Source: Virgisporangium ochraceum (GTDB lineage Bacteria > Actinomycetota > Actinomycetes > Mycobacteriales > Micromonosporaceae). From it: DNA of 64,000 nucleotides. The notes under the pieces were generated by a model. It saw only the letters and a list, made by a program, of their open reading frames with translations. It ran no database searches and was not told the origin of the DNA. The position numbers and the translations under genes were made by a program. The DNA lies in contig NZ_BOPH01000080.1 in NCBI RefSeq assembly GCF_016863655.1, forward strand, positions 34,291 through 98,290, in the 5' to 3' direction. This document shows, one piece after another, positions 39,329-47,655 of this stretch. Numbering within the stretch: the stretch's first letter is position 1; each line of letters starts with the position of its first letter.

Positions 39329-39790
39329 GTGGTTGAATCTCCGCTCGTGTCCCCGCGCCCCGAGCTTCCCCGCGTCGTGGATCAGCTGCGCATCCTGCTC
39401 TGGCTGCAGACGCACCTGACGCTCGTCGGCCTGCTCGTCGTGGTCGTCGTGGTCGGGTACCTCACCAACGAACGCGGCCTGCACCTCAGCGAGGAGCAGA
39501 ACACCGGGTTCTTCACCGCCCTCGGCCTGCTCGCCGGCACCGCCGCGGTGCTCGCGCTGTGCGCCACGCTGATGCGCCGCCGCTGGTGGTGGGTGTACGT
39601 GCTGATCGCCGCCGTCGAGGTGACGGCCGTCGTCGCCGTCGGGTACGGGCTGACCCGGGGCCACCTCGTGACGAGCCTGGGGCTGGTGCTGTACGTGGCG
39701 CTGGTCGCCTGGGTCGTCGTCGACCTCGTTCACCCGGAGGTTCGGACGTTCATGTTGTCGAGGGCGGGCACGCGGGCCGGTAACCGCTAA
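39329..39790 (+). CDS. Small membrane protein upstream of pafA
   Basis: The protein has up to 153 residues; GTG at 39329 or the in-frame GTG at 39347 may be used, and neither has a clear ribosome site. Four hydrophobic segments (LVGLLVVVVVVGYL, FTALGLLAGTAAVLALCATL, VYVLIAAVEVTAVVAVGYG, LVLYVALVAWVVVDLV) make it polytopic. I do not recognise a family. It ends 9 bp before pafA on the same strand, so co-transcription is likely, but a link to pupylation is unproven. Confidence 0.8.
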   Translation: MVESPLVSPRPELPRVVDQLRILLWLQTHLTLVGLLVVVVVVGYLTNERGLHLSEEQNTGFFTALGLLAGTAAVLALCATLMRRRWWWVYVLIAAVEVTAVVAVGYGLTRGHLVTSLGLVLYVALVAWVVVDLVHPEVRTFMLSRAGTRAGNR

Positions 39791-39799
39791 CGTCGGTAC

Positions 39800-41158
39800 A
39801 TGGACCGGCGCATCTTCGGGCTCGAGACCGAATACGGGATCACCGCCACCTACCGAGGCCAGCGTCGTCTGTCGCCCGACGAGGTGGCCCGCTACCTGTT
39901 CCGCCGCGTGGTCACGTGGGGACGTTCGAGCAACGTCTTCCTGCGTAACGGCGCACGTCTCTACCTCGACGTGGGCTCGCATCCGGAGTACGCGACGCCC
40001 GAGTGCGACTCCGTGGCCGACCTCGTGGTGCACGACCGGGCCGGTGAGCGGATCCTGGAGGGGCTGCTCGTCGACGCCGAGAAGCGGCTGCACGACGAGG
40101 GCATCGCCGGCGACATCTACCTGTTCAAGAACAACACCGACTCGGCCGGCAACTCCTACGGCTGCCACGAGAACTACTCGGTCAGCCGGAACGGCGAGTT
40201 CGGCCGGCTCGCCGACGTGCTGATCCCGTTCCTGGTCACTCGGCAGCTGATCTGCGGCGCGGGGAAGGTGCTGCAGACGCCGCGGGGAGCGGTGTACTGC
40301 CTGTCGCAGCGGGCCGAGCACATCTGGGAGGGTGTGTCGTCGGCGACGACGCGGTCGCGCCCGATCATCAACACCCGCGACGAGCCGCTCGCCGACGCCG
40401 AGCGGTACCGTCGCCTGCACGTGATCGTGGGCGACTCGAACATGAACGAGGTCACCACGCTGCTGAAGGTCGGCAGTGCCGACATCGTGCTGCGGATGGT
40501 CGAGGCCGGCGTCGCGATGCGCGATCTGACCCTGGAGAACCCGATCCGGGCCATCCGCGAGGTCAGCCACGACGTCACCGGCCGCCGGAAGGTGCGGCTG
40601 GTCGACGGCACGGAGCTGTCCGCGCTGGAGATCCAGCGCGAGTACTTCGAGAAGGCCACCGCGTTCCTCGACCGGCGCGGCGTCGACGAGGTGACCAGGC
40701 GGGTCCTGGACCTGTGGGGCCGGGTGCTCGCCGCGGTGGAGTCCGGCGACCTGGACGACATCGAGCGCGAGATCGACTGGGTGACCAAGCTGCGCGTGAT
40801 CGAGCGCTACCAGCGCCGCCACGACCTCAGCCTGTCGCACCCGCGGATCGCGCAGATGGACCTGGCCTACCACGACCTGCGCCGCGGCCGGGGCCTGTAC
40901 GGGCTGCTCGAGCGGCGCGGCGCGGTCGAGCGGGTCGCTACCGACGTGGGGATCTTCGAGGCGAAGGAGACCCCGCCGCAGACCACACGGGCGCGCCTGC
41001 GCGGCGAGTTCATCCGCCACGCCCAGGAGCGCCGCCGCGACTTCACGGTCGACTGGGTGCACCTGAAGCTGAACGACCAGGCGCAGCGCACCGTGCTGTG
41101 CAAGGACCCGTTCCGCGCCCACGACGAACGCGTCGACCGGCTCATCGCCAGCATGTGA
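39800..41158 (+). CDS. pafA: Pup-protein ligase
   Basis: The 452-residue protein is exactly the usual PafA length. The N-terminal RRIFGLETEYGITATY, the carboxylate/metal-binding block RLYLDVGSHPEYATPECDS with the catalytic Asp, NNTDSAGNSYGCHENY and the C-terminal DWVHLKLNDQAQRTVLCKDP are all intact. PafA is a glutamine-synthetase-like enzyme that uses ATP to join the C-terminal Glu of Pup to substrate lysines, marking them for the Mpa/ARC proteasome. Pup and proteasome genes, which are usually nearby, are not in this window. It converges with an SDR gene, three bases apart. Confidence 0.96.
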   Translation: MDRRIFGLETEYGITATYRGQRRLSPDEVARYLFRRVVTWGRSSNVFLRNGARLYLDVGSHPEYATPECDSVADLVVHDRAGERILEGLLVDAEKRLHDEGIAGDIYLFKNNTDSAGNSYGCHENYSVSRNGEFGRLADVLIPFLVTRQLICGAGKVLQTPRGAVYCLSQRAEHIWEGVSSATTRSRPIINTRDEPLADAERYRRLHVIVGDSNMNEVTTLLKVGSADIVLRMVEAGVAMRDLTLENPIRAIREVSHDVTGRRKVRLVDGTELSALEIQREYFEKATAFLDRRGVDEVTRRVLDLWGRVLAAVESGDLDDIEREIDWVTKLRVIERYQRRHDLSLSHPRIAQMDLAYHDLRRGRGLYGLLERRGAVERVATDVGIFEAKETPPQTTRARLRGEFIRHAQERRRDFTVDWVHLKLNDQAQRTVLCKDPFRAHDERVDRLIASM

Positions 41159-41161
41159 CGG

Positions 41162-41869
41162 TCAGGAACCGGGGCGTAACACCACGACGTGCCCGCGGAG
41201 GTCGTCGTCGCGGATCAGGTCGACCACCGCGTCGGTGAGTACCGGCAGAGGTATCGGAGCCGGACGGGCCGCCCGCTCGGCGGCGGTCATCGCCGCGAGC
41301 TCGGCCTCCGCCCGTGGAGTTCGTACCCAGTCGGGCACCACGCACGTGAACCGGACGTCCGCCTCCGCCATGGCGGTGGTGAACCGGATGAGCCCGGCCT
41401 TCGCCGCCGCGTACTCGGGCCACCCGTAGGGCGTGTCGTCGAGACCGGCGGTCGAGGCGATGTTGACCACCACCCCGCCGCCGGCCGACAGCGTCGGCAG
41501 GGCGACCTGGGTGGCCAGCATCGGTGCGCGCAGGTTGAGGTCGAGTACCCCGGACCACTGCGCGGCCGTGGCATCCGGATAGCGGGCCGTGGGCTGCCCG
41601 CCACCAGCGTTGTTGACCAGGATCTGCACACCACCGAACCGCCGCACCGCGACCTCGACGAGCCGACGCACCTGGGCGTCGTCACACAGGTCGGCGGTCA
41701 CCGTCACCGCGACCCCGCCGGCATCCTCGACCATCCGCAGCGTCTGCGTGCACGCCGCGATATCGGCGAGCACGAGCCGCGCACCGTATCCGGCGAGCCG
41801 GCAGGCGATCGCCTGCCCCGTTCCGGCCGCGGCGCCGGTGACCACCGCCACCCGACCATCGATCTCCAT
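41162..41869 (-). CDS. SDR-family oxidoreductase
   Basis: The 235-residue protein has the cofactor loop TGAAAGTGQAIA (residue 12 onwards), NNAGG near residue 89, catalytic Ser in NIASTAG and Y-x-x-x-K in EYAAAKAG. Residues around the active site (DDTPYGWPEY) and a short C-terminus without the usual extended lid distinguish it from the SDR at 6.5 kb. Cytoplasmic NAD(P)-dependent dehydrogenase or reductase; substrate unknown. Probably monocistronic; a 600-bp stretch without genes lies upstream. Confidence 0.9.
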   Translation of the reverse strand: MEIDGRVAVVTGAAAGTGQAIACRLAGYGARLVLADIAACTQTLRMVEDAGGVAVTVTADLCDDAQVRRLVEVAVRRFGGVQILVNNAGGGQPTARYPDATAAQWSGVLDLNLRAPMLATQVALPTLSAGGGVVVNIASTAGLDDTPYGWPEYAAAKAGLIRFTTAMAEADVRFTCVVPDWVRTPRAEAELAAMTAAERAARPAPIPLPVLTDAVVDLIRDDDLRGHVVVLRPGS

Positions 41870-41981
41870 GCGGTCACCCTCGCACAGACCCCCTGACAGT
41901 TCGTTGATTCACATGCGGTTGTGGCGTCACGGCGCGTTGCGGGATGTCCCGTCGTTGCGGACCGACCGTGTCGGCCGGTGT

Positions 41982-42044
41982 TGATCGAGGAGGAACGGGC
42001 CTGCCCTGGCAACCCCTTTCTTCCTCGATCACCGATATCGGTGA
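41982..42044. repeat. Nested palindromes in a 600-bp stretch without genes
   Basis: TGATCGAGGA (41982-41991) and TCCTCGATCA (42022-42031) form an inverted repeat whose arms extend to 14 bp with one mismatch. Overlapping its right arm is a perfect 16-bp palindrome TCACCGATATCGGTGA (42029-42044). The whole stretch 41870-42473 has no frame with coding character that I trust on either strand. The palindromes may be an operator for the SDR or a dispersed intergenic repeat. Confidence 0.5.
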
Positions 42045-42473
42045 CCGGGTGATGTTTCCCCAGCCATGGCGATGTTGGACTTCCGTACACGTCATGGCAT
42101 GTCTGGAAGGCCAAGATCGGGCCGGGGCACGCTCGTTCCTCGACCGGCGATCAAGGCGATCGGGCGGCGCGTCCCGGGCCGGTGTAAGCGCCGGGGGCGC
42201 CGGACCCGCTCCCGGGTTCGACCGTCACAGCCCGCGGAGCGGGGCACGTCGTCGCGCGGTGCGGCCACGCACCACGGGTCGGGGGGATGTGCCCGTCGTG
42301 CGCTGCCGTCGCGGTCGAGGCCCCGCGGCGATCGCCACTGTGCCGGCCGGCAGGAAAGGTGTGCGGGTCCGGCGCCTCGTCGATGCTGTCTCGCCGGCCG
42401 GCGAGCTGACAGGTCCACGGCTCACAACGTCGCGGGCGAATCGTTGCCGGCCACCGGCAAGACGGCCGGGTTC

Positions 42474-43679
42474 TCAACCGGCGGAGGACAACGGCTTCGC
42501 GGGCCATTCGAGTGCCCGGGCCCCCAGCACCGCGGCCTGGAGCGTGAACCGGTGTCCGGGGTCGGCCGGGTCGTAGCCGATGAGTGTGCGGATCCGCTCC
42601 AGCCGGTAGGTGACCGTGCGCACCGACACGTGCAGCCGTTTCGCCGTCTCGGTGGCGACGCCTCCGGTGCTGAAGTAGACCTCCATGGTGTCCAGCAGCG
42701 GCTTGGGGCCGCCGCGGGCCAGAATCAGCGGGCTCAGGACGGCGCCGACCAGGTCGGCGATGGCCGGCTGGTCGCGGAGCAGCACCCGGAACACGAGCAG
42801 GTCGTGCGCCTTGACCACCGGATCGGTCATGTGCAGCCGTTCGGCCATGAGCAACGCGTCGCGCGACTCCTCGTAGGAGCGGGCGATCCCGTACACGCCC
42901 GGATGCGGCCGGCCGACCGAGATGCGCCAGGGCCGGCCGTGGCGAAGCCGGTTCAGCTCGTCGTGCATGAGGTGTCCGAGACCGGTGTCGGCGGTCCCGG
43001 CCGGCGCGATCACGACGAGCAGCCCGTCCTTGGCGGCGACGAGCACGTCACGGTCGCCGAGCCGGTCGAACACGACCGCCTCCAACGAGTTGATGGCGGC
43101 GGCGGTGTCCGGCAGCCGCCGGGCGGGTGCGGCCAGCGCGACCTGGTGCACGCGGGCCAGCTCGAGCCCGAACGGTTCGGCCCGCTCGACCAGGGCGCCG
43201 AGGTCGGAGTCGCCGCGCAGCAGGTCGTCGACCAGCTCGCGGCGTCGCGTCTCCTCGCGCCGTACGAGGTCGCGCCGCGCGACCGCGTAGCCGTCGGCGA
43301 GCGTGGCGACCGCGTCGTCGACGACCTGCAGCACCGCCGCGGCCGCCTCGCGCACCGCCTCCTGGTCGCGGTGACCGACGACCGTGGGCAGGTCCTGCCA
43401 CAGCCGCCGCGCCGCCGACAGGTACAACTGCACCACCTGACCGGCGGAGATGCCCTGTTCAGCGGCCCGGCGGCCGAGCAGGCCGACGGCGTCGAGGTCG
43501 ACGCGTCGGGGCCGGCGTCCGCTGACGGCGGCGTCGGCCAGGAGCGGCAGGTAGTCGCCGAGCAGTGCCGCCGGGGCGTTGCCGGCGTCGCGGGCGGCCG
43601 CGGCGGCGACGTCGACCAGCCACTGCTCCGCCGGGCGCTCGACCGCCGGTCCGCGTCGGCGCCTGCTGGTGTTGGTCAC
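42474..43679 (-). CDS. PucR/CdaR-family transcriptional regulator
   Basis: The 401-residue protein uses a GTG with GGGAGGCGAG upstream, 33 bp inside an ATG-started frame. The N-terminal half is helical (RsbRD-like; QLYLSAARRLWQDL), the middle is the degenerate GGDEF-like sensor of this family (LVVIAPAGTAD to RISVGRPHPGVYGIARSYEE). The last 60 residues are the PucR helix-turn-helix (LLDTMEVYFSTGGVATETAK, LHVSVRTVTYRLERI). Such proteins regulate purine, sugar-acid or antibiotic genes. No target is adjacent on the same strand. Confidence 0.92.
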   Translation of the reverse strand: MTNTSRRRRGPAVERPAEQWLVDVAAAAARDAGNAPAALLGDYLPLLADAAVSGRRPRRVDLDAVGLLGRRAAEQGISAGQVVQLYLSAARRLWQDLPTVVGHRDQEAVREAAAAVLQVVDDAVATLADGYAVARRDLVRREETRRRELVDDLLRGDSDLGALVERAEPFGLELARVHQVALAAPARRLPDTAAAINSLEAVVFDRLGDRDVLVAAKDGLLVVIAPAGTADTGLGHLMHDELNRLRHGRPWRISVGRPHPGVYGIARSYEESRDALLMAERLHMTDPVVKAHDLLVFRVLLRDQPAIADLVGAVLSPLILARGGPKPLLDTMEVYFSTGGVATETAKRLHVSVRTVTYRLERIRTLIGYDPADPGHRFTLQAAVLGARALEWPAKPLSSAG

Positions 43680-43797
43680 GGGACTCGCCTCCCACCGGCA
43701 TCGAGACGTCATCGACGTACTCGACTGGCCTTCCGACGGTCGGCAGCGATGGCCGGTCGACGTTGCCAGCCGCTGCCGATGATCCCACAGGCGGTCC

Positions 43798-44766
43798 CTA
43801 CAGGGCGTCCGCGCCGTCGGCGGCCCGCTGGTAGCGCCGGGCGATCCGGCGTAACGCGTCGGCCAGCTCGGGCGCGTCGACGATGTCGAAGTCGGCGTCG
43901 AGCAGGCCGAGGTGGAGGGCCAGCATCTCGGGGTGGTCGGAGCCGGGCTCGAAGGCGCACCGGTCGTCGCCGAGCGCCGCCACGTCGACCGGTACCGGCA
44001 GCCGGGCGCGGACGTGCGCGGCGGGTGCGTGCACGACGACGCGTGCCCGGTAGCGCCAGGTCGCCCGGGACAGCCCGTGCCGTACCCATTCGGCGGTCTC
44101 CGCGTCGGGCGGCAGGTCGCGCGGCCGGAACCGCGGCCCGTTCGGGGTGACCGGGTCGACGCGGTCGGCGCGGAAGGTGCGCCAGTCGGCGCGGTCGGTG
44201 TCCCAGGCCAGGAGGTACCAGCGGCGCCGGTCGCTGACCAGGCGGTACGGCTCCACGTCGCGTCGGCTGGCGGCGCCGGCGTGGGCGCGGTAGTCGAACC
44301 GGAGCCGTTCGTGGTCGCGGCAGGCGGCGGCGATGTGGGTCAGGACGTCGGGGTCCACGCGGGGTTCCGACGACGGGACCGCCAGCAGGTGGGACCCGAA
44401 GGCGCTCACCCGGTGGCGCAGCCGCGCCGGGAGGATCTGCTGCAGCTTGGCCAACGCGCGCACCGACGTCTCGCCAAGGCCGGAGATCGGATGGGACGCG
44501 GCGGTGCGCAGCCCGATCGCCACGGCCACCGCCTCCTCGTCGTCGAGCAGCAGCGGCGGTAGCGAGCCGCCGGCGCCGAGCCGGTAGCCGCCGGCCACCC
44601 CGGGCCGTGCGTCGATCGGGTAGCCCAGGGCGCGCAGGCGGTCGACGTCCTTGCGGACCGTGCGGGTGGTGACGTCGAGCCGGTCGGCGAGCTCGGTGCT
44701 GGTCCAGTCGCGGCGGCTCTGCAGGAGCGACAGGAGGCGGAGCAGGCGGGCGGAGGTCTCCAGCAT
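43798..44766 (-). CDS. YafY-type WYL-domain transcriptional regulator
   Basis: The 322-residue protein has an HTH_11 winged helix (residues 1-60; WTSTELADRLDVTTRTVRKD) and a WYL domain (about 135-215) containing RLVSDRRRWYLLAWDTDRAD and the R-x-D-R-V turn (FRADRVDPV). A WCX C-terminal extension follows. WYL proteins sense nucleic acid or small ligands and regulate the neighbouring gene. It is divergent from an epoxide hydrolase with palindromic GGAAC sites between them, so it probably represses or activates that gene and itself. Confidence 0.93.
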   Translation of the reverse strand: MLETSARLLRLLSLLQSRRDWTSTELADRLDVTTRTVRKDVDRLRALGYPIDARPGVAGGYRLGAGGSLPPLLLDDEEAVAVAIGLRTAASHPISGLGETSVRALAKLQQILPARLRHRVSAFGSHLLAVPSSEPRVDPDVLTHIAAACRDHERLRFDYRAHAGAASRRDVEPYRLVSDRRRWYLLAWDTDRADWRTFRADRVDPVTPNGPRFRPRDLPPDAETAEWVRHGLSRATWRYRARVVVHAPAAHVRARLPVPVDVAALGDDRCAFEPGSDHPEMLALHLGLLDADFDIVDAPELADALRRIARRYQRAADGADAL

Positions 44767-44787
44767 TCGTTCATTGTGCCGCTCGAA

Positions 44788-44819
44788 CTAGGAACGAACC
44801 GTTCCGTGATTGTTCCTAG
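44788..44819. promoter_or_regulatory. WYL-regulator operator between divergent genes
   Basis: CTAGGAAC (44788-44795) and GTTCCTAG (44812-44819) are exact inverse copies. Inside, GGAACG-AAC-CGTTCC (44791-44805) forms a second inverted repeat. Three GGAAC half-sites at about 10-bp spacing lie 22 bp from the regulator start and 31 bp from the epoxide hydrolase start. Confidence 0.65.
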
Positions 44820-44849
44820 GCTCGCGGTGTCCGACCAACAGAGGAGACC

Positions 44850-45965
44850 ATGATGAACCCGTTCCGCGTGGAGATCCCGCAGGCCGACGTCGACGACCTG
44901 CGCCGCCGGCTCACCGACGTACGCTGGCCGGCCGCGCTGCCCGACACCGGCTGGACCCGCGGGGTCCCGCTGGACCACCTGAGGGAGCTCGCCGACTACT
45001 GGCGCACCGGGTTCGACTGGCGGGCGCGCGAGGCCGAGCTCAACCGGTACCCGCAGTTCACCACCGAGATCGACGGTCAGCGCATCCATTTCCTGCACGT
45101 GCGCTCGGACCGGCCCGACGCGAAGCCGCTTCTCGTCACCCACGGCTACCCGAGCTCGGTCGCGGAGTTCCTGACGTTGATCGGGCCGCTGGTCGACCCG
45201 GCTGAAGGACAGGCGTTCCACGTCGTCGCGCCGTCGCTGGCCGGCTACGGGTTCTCCACGCCGTTGAGCGGAACCGGTTGGACGATGGGGCGTACCGCGC
45301 GGGCGTGGGTCGAGCTGATGCGCCGGCTCGGCTACGAGCGGTACGGCGTGCACGGTGGCGACATCGGTGGCGGCGTGTCGGGCATGGTCGCCGGTCTCGA
45401 CCCGGAGCACGTGACCGGCGCGCACGTGGTCACCGACCCGTTCACCGCCGCGGCCGTGGCCACCTTCATTCCCGGCCTGGCCGACCGGCTCGACGGCGAC
45501 GACCCGGTCGACAAGCTGATCCTCGACCGGATCGAGCGGTTCCGCACCGAGGACTCCGGCTACCTGGCAATACAGAACACCCGTCCGCAGACGATGGGCT
45601 GCGGCCTGGTCGACTCGCCGGTGATGCAGCTCGCCTGGATCGCCGAGAAGTTCGAGGAGTGGACCGACCTCCCGATCGACCGCGACCAGCTGCTGACCAC
45701 CGTCAGCCTGTACTGGTTCACCGGCGCCGGCGCCTCCGCCGCCCACACGCTCTACGACCAGGCCCACTCCGCCGACTGGGGCGCCCCGCCGGTCGTCCCG
45801 CAGGGCTTCGCGGTGTTCGGCGCCGACGAGACCGTGCGCCGGCTCGTCCCCGCCCCCGCCGACGCCCACTGGACCGAGTTCCCGCGCGGTCGCCACTTCC
45901 CGGCGATGGAGGCGCCGGCGGAGCTGGCCGCCGACCTGCGGACGTTCTTCGGCCCGCTCACCTGA
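44850..45965 (+). CDS. Epoxide hydrolase (EHN-type alpha/beta-hydrolase)
   Basis: The 371-residue protein starts at tandem ATGs after GAGGAGACC. The N-terminal EHN segment (residues 1-105: FRVEIPQADVDDLRRRLTDV, RWP) is characteristic. The core has THGYPSS (oxyanion), the nucleophile Asp in HGGDIGGGVSG near residue 171, a cap domain with YWFTG supplying a Tyr, and a late PRGRHFPAME with the catalytic His. It resembles microsomal-type epoxide hydrolases that open epoxides to diols. Cytoplasmic. Probably controlled by the divergent WYL regulator. Confidence 0.94.
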   Translation: MMNPFRVEIPQADVDDLRRRLTDVRWPAALPDTGWTRGVPLDHLRELADYWRTGFDWRAREAELNRYPQFTTEIDGQRIHFLHVRSDRPDAKPLLVTHGYPSSVAEFLTLIGPLVDPAEGQAFHVVAPSLAGYGFSTPLSGTGWTMGRTARAWVELMRRLGYERYGVHGGDIGGGVSGMVAGLDPEHVTGAHVVTDPFTAAAVATFIPGLADRLDGDDPVDKLILDRIERFRTEDSGYLAIQNTRPQTMGCGLVDSPVMQLAWIAEKFEEWTDLPIDRDQLLTTVSLYWFTGAGASAAHTLYDQAHSADWGAPPVVPQGFAVFGADETVRRLVPAPADAHWTEFPRGRHFPAMEAPAELAADLRTFFGPLT

Positions 45966-45971
45966 CCGGCG

Positions 45972-46517
45972 CTACGGCGCGATCAGTTCGTCGACGGCGA
46001 GGCTGGATCCGGCGTAGCGAACCGGAATCTCCTCGCCCGGCCGATGCTCGATCCGCGTGCGGTAGCCGGTGGGGATCGGGTCGACGTGCTCGTAGATCGC
46101 CTGCTGGGTGATGACCCAGTAGACGGCGTAACCGGCCTGGCCGTACAGCTTTGCCTTCACGTTGAGATCCTGGATCGTGGTCTCGTCGGCCACCTCGACG
46201 ACGAGCAGAACGTCGGAGGCGTCCCAGACGGACAGTCGCGTACCGACCGTGCCGACGGGCTCGGCGTCGGCTCGACGGACCCAACAGTCCGGGTCGGGCA
46301 ACGAACCGCCCGTGGGGAGCGTCGCCGTGGTCACCTTGACCGCGGTACGGGGGAGCAGTGCCAGGAGTTGGCCGACGGCATCGCCGTGCCAGGAACCGAT
46401 CACCACTGGCCAGATCGCTCCTTCGACGAGTTCCACCCGGTGGTCGAATGCTCCAGCTTCCCAGGCGCGCAGGAACTCGCTCCGACTCCAGTGGTAGGCG
46501 AGGGTGGACTGGGACAT
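45972..46517 (-). CDS. Uma2-family putative restriction-endonuclease-fold protein
   Basis: The 181-residue protein has the Uma2 PD-(D/E)xK core: ELVEGAIW near residue 30, PDPDCWV near 75, DVLLVVEVADET about 103 and QDLNVKAKLYGQAGYAVYW about 115-133 with the catalytic Lys. Members are abundant in actinomycetes and cyanobacteria; a nuclease role is predicted from the fold but not shown. It converges on the epoxide hydrolase, 6 bp away, and is probably monocistronic. Confidence 0.9.
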   Translation of the reverse strand: MSQSTLAYHWSRSEFLRAWEAGAFDHRVELVEGAIWPVVIGSWHGDAVGQLLALLPRTAVKVTTATLPTGGSLPDPDCWVRRADAEPVGTVGTRLSVWDASDVLLVVEVADETTIQDLNVKAKLYGQAGYAVYWVITQQAIYEHVDPIPTGYRTRIEHRPGEEIPVRYAGSSLAVDELIAP

Positions 46518-46762
46518 GGGCCGATCGTATCAACGGGGGCGACCGGCGGAGGCTCAGTCGCCGGGCGGCGAAGTCCTGCAGGTCGGCGAGGCCGTCGGGC
46601 ACCGGCTCACCGCGGGGTCGCGCTTACCGCGGTCCGCGGTTCAGGTCGGAGGTCTCGTGTTGGCAACCATCCGCTCACCAGGGGGATTGTGGTTTGCCGA
46701 TGAATGGTGCTTCCGGCAGGCTGGCGACCGTTCCCGCCGCGGATGGTGCGGAGGGGACGTCG

Positions 46763-47623
46763 ATGTCGCTTGACGGGGGAAACGTGATGACCATGGGCTC
46801 CGACGCGTCCGGGCCGAACCAGGGGTGGCCACCTCAACCTCAGCCGTCCTACGGCCCGCCGGGCCACTATCCGCCGCAGCCGTCGGGCTACCCGCCACAG
46901 CAGCCGGGCCCGCCGCCGGGCCCGCCACCCGGCTTTCCACCGCCGGGCTCGCAGCCGCCCGGCTTCCCACCGCCGGGTCATCCGCCGCCGCCGTCCGGCG
47001 GTCGTCGCCGGATGTTGCTGGTCGGGGGTGGGATCGGGCTGGTGGTGCTGGCCCTGTTGTGTGTCACCGTGACGATCGTCGTCACGGCCGGCGGCGACGA
47101 GGACCCACCGCCGAAGGCGGACCAGGCGACCGGGCGGCCCGGCGCGGTCACCTACAAGGTCGTGCCGGACCTGTGCGTGCTCATCGACACGGCTCCCTTC
47201 AAGCAGGTGTATCCGGTGGAACAGGAACGGCGGCCGACCACCCTGCCCGGGCAGTCCTTCACGTCGGTGAGCTGCGACGTCGGGGTCAGCTCCGGTAAGG
47301 GCGACTTCGACGGGGGCACGGTGCGCGTCCAGGTCGACATCTTCGGCGCGGACAGCGCCGCCGACGGTCCCCGACGATCGTTCGACGGTCAGCAGAAGTA
47401 CGCCCGCGACAAGGGCGTCCCGACGACGGACGTTGCCGGGCTCGGACAGGCCGCGTTCTCGTACACGGAGAAGTCGCTGGGCCTCTACGTCATCGCCCGC
47501 GACGACAACCTGTGGCTGCGGGCCAACTTCGGGGTGCTGGGTGACGTGACGGCCAAGGCCGAGGACCTGATCGCCCGCCTGGTCAAGGTCTGTCAGGACG
47601 TGCTGCCCAAGCTCAAGACGTAG
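46763..47623 (+). CDS. Proline-rich, single-pass membrane protein with DUF3558-like outer domain
   Basis: The 286-residue protein begins at an ATG with GGAGGGG six bases upstream (an ATG eight codons later is possible). Residues 15-78 are P/G/Q-rich with repeated P-P-G-F/P-P-P-G blocks and should be cytoplasmic. One membrane helix follows (MLLVGGGIGLVVLALLCVTV, about residues 82-102), then an extracytoplasmic domain with two cysteines (DLCVLIDTAPFKQVY, SFTSVSCDVG) as in DUF3558-type wall proteins. Function unknown. It is 32 bp upstream of the HerA-like ATPase gene on the same strand. Confidence 0.85.
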   Translation: MSLDGGNVMTMGSDASGPNQGWPPQPQPSYGPPGHYPPQPSGYPPQQPGPPPGPPPGFPPPGSQPPGFPPPGHPPPPSGGRRRMLLVGGGIGLVVLALLCVTVTIVVTAGGDEDPPPKADQATGRPGAVTYKVVPDLCVLIDTAPFKQVYPVEQERRPTTLPGQSFTSVSCDVGVSSGKGDFDGGTVRVQVDIFGADSAADGPRRSFDGQQKYARDKGVPTTDVAGLGQAAFSYTEKSLGLYVIARDDNLWLRANFGVLGDVTAKAEDLIARLVKVCQDVLPKLKT

Positions 47624-47655
47624 CGACGGCCTACCGGGCGGTCCGCGGCCGTAGT

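Noticed and set aside
46504..46762. Small open frame before the proline-rich membrane protein
   Set aside because: Starts inside the divergent Uma2 promoter, lacks a ribosome site and shows no coding pattern; treated as intergenic.
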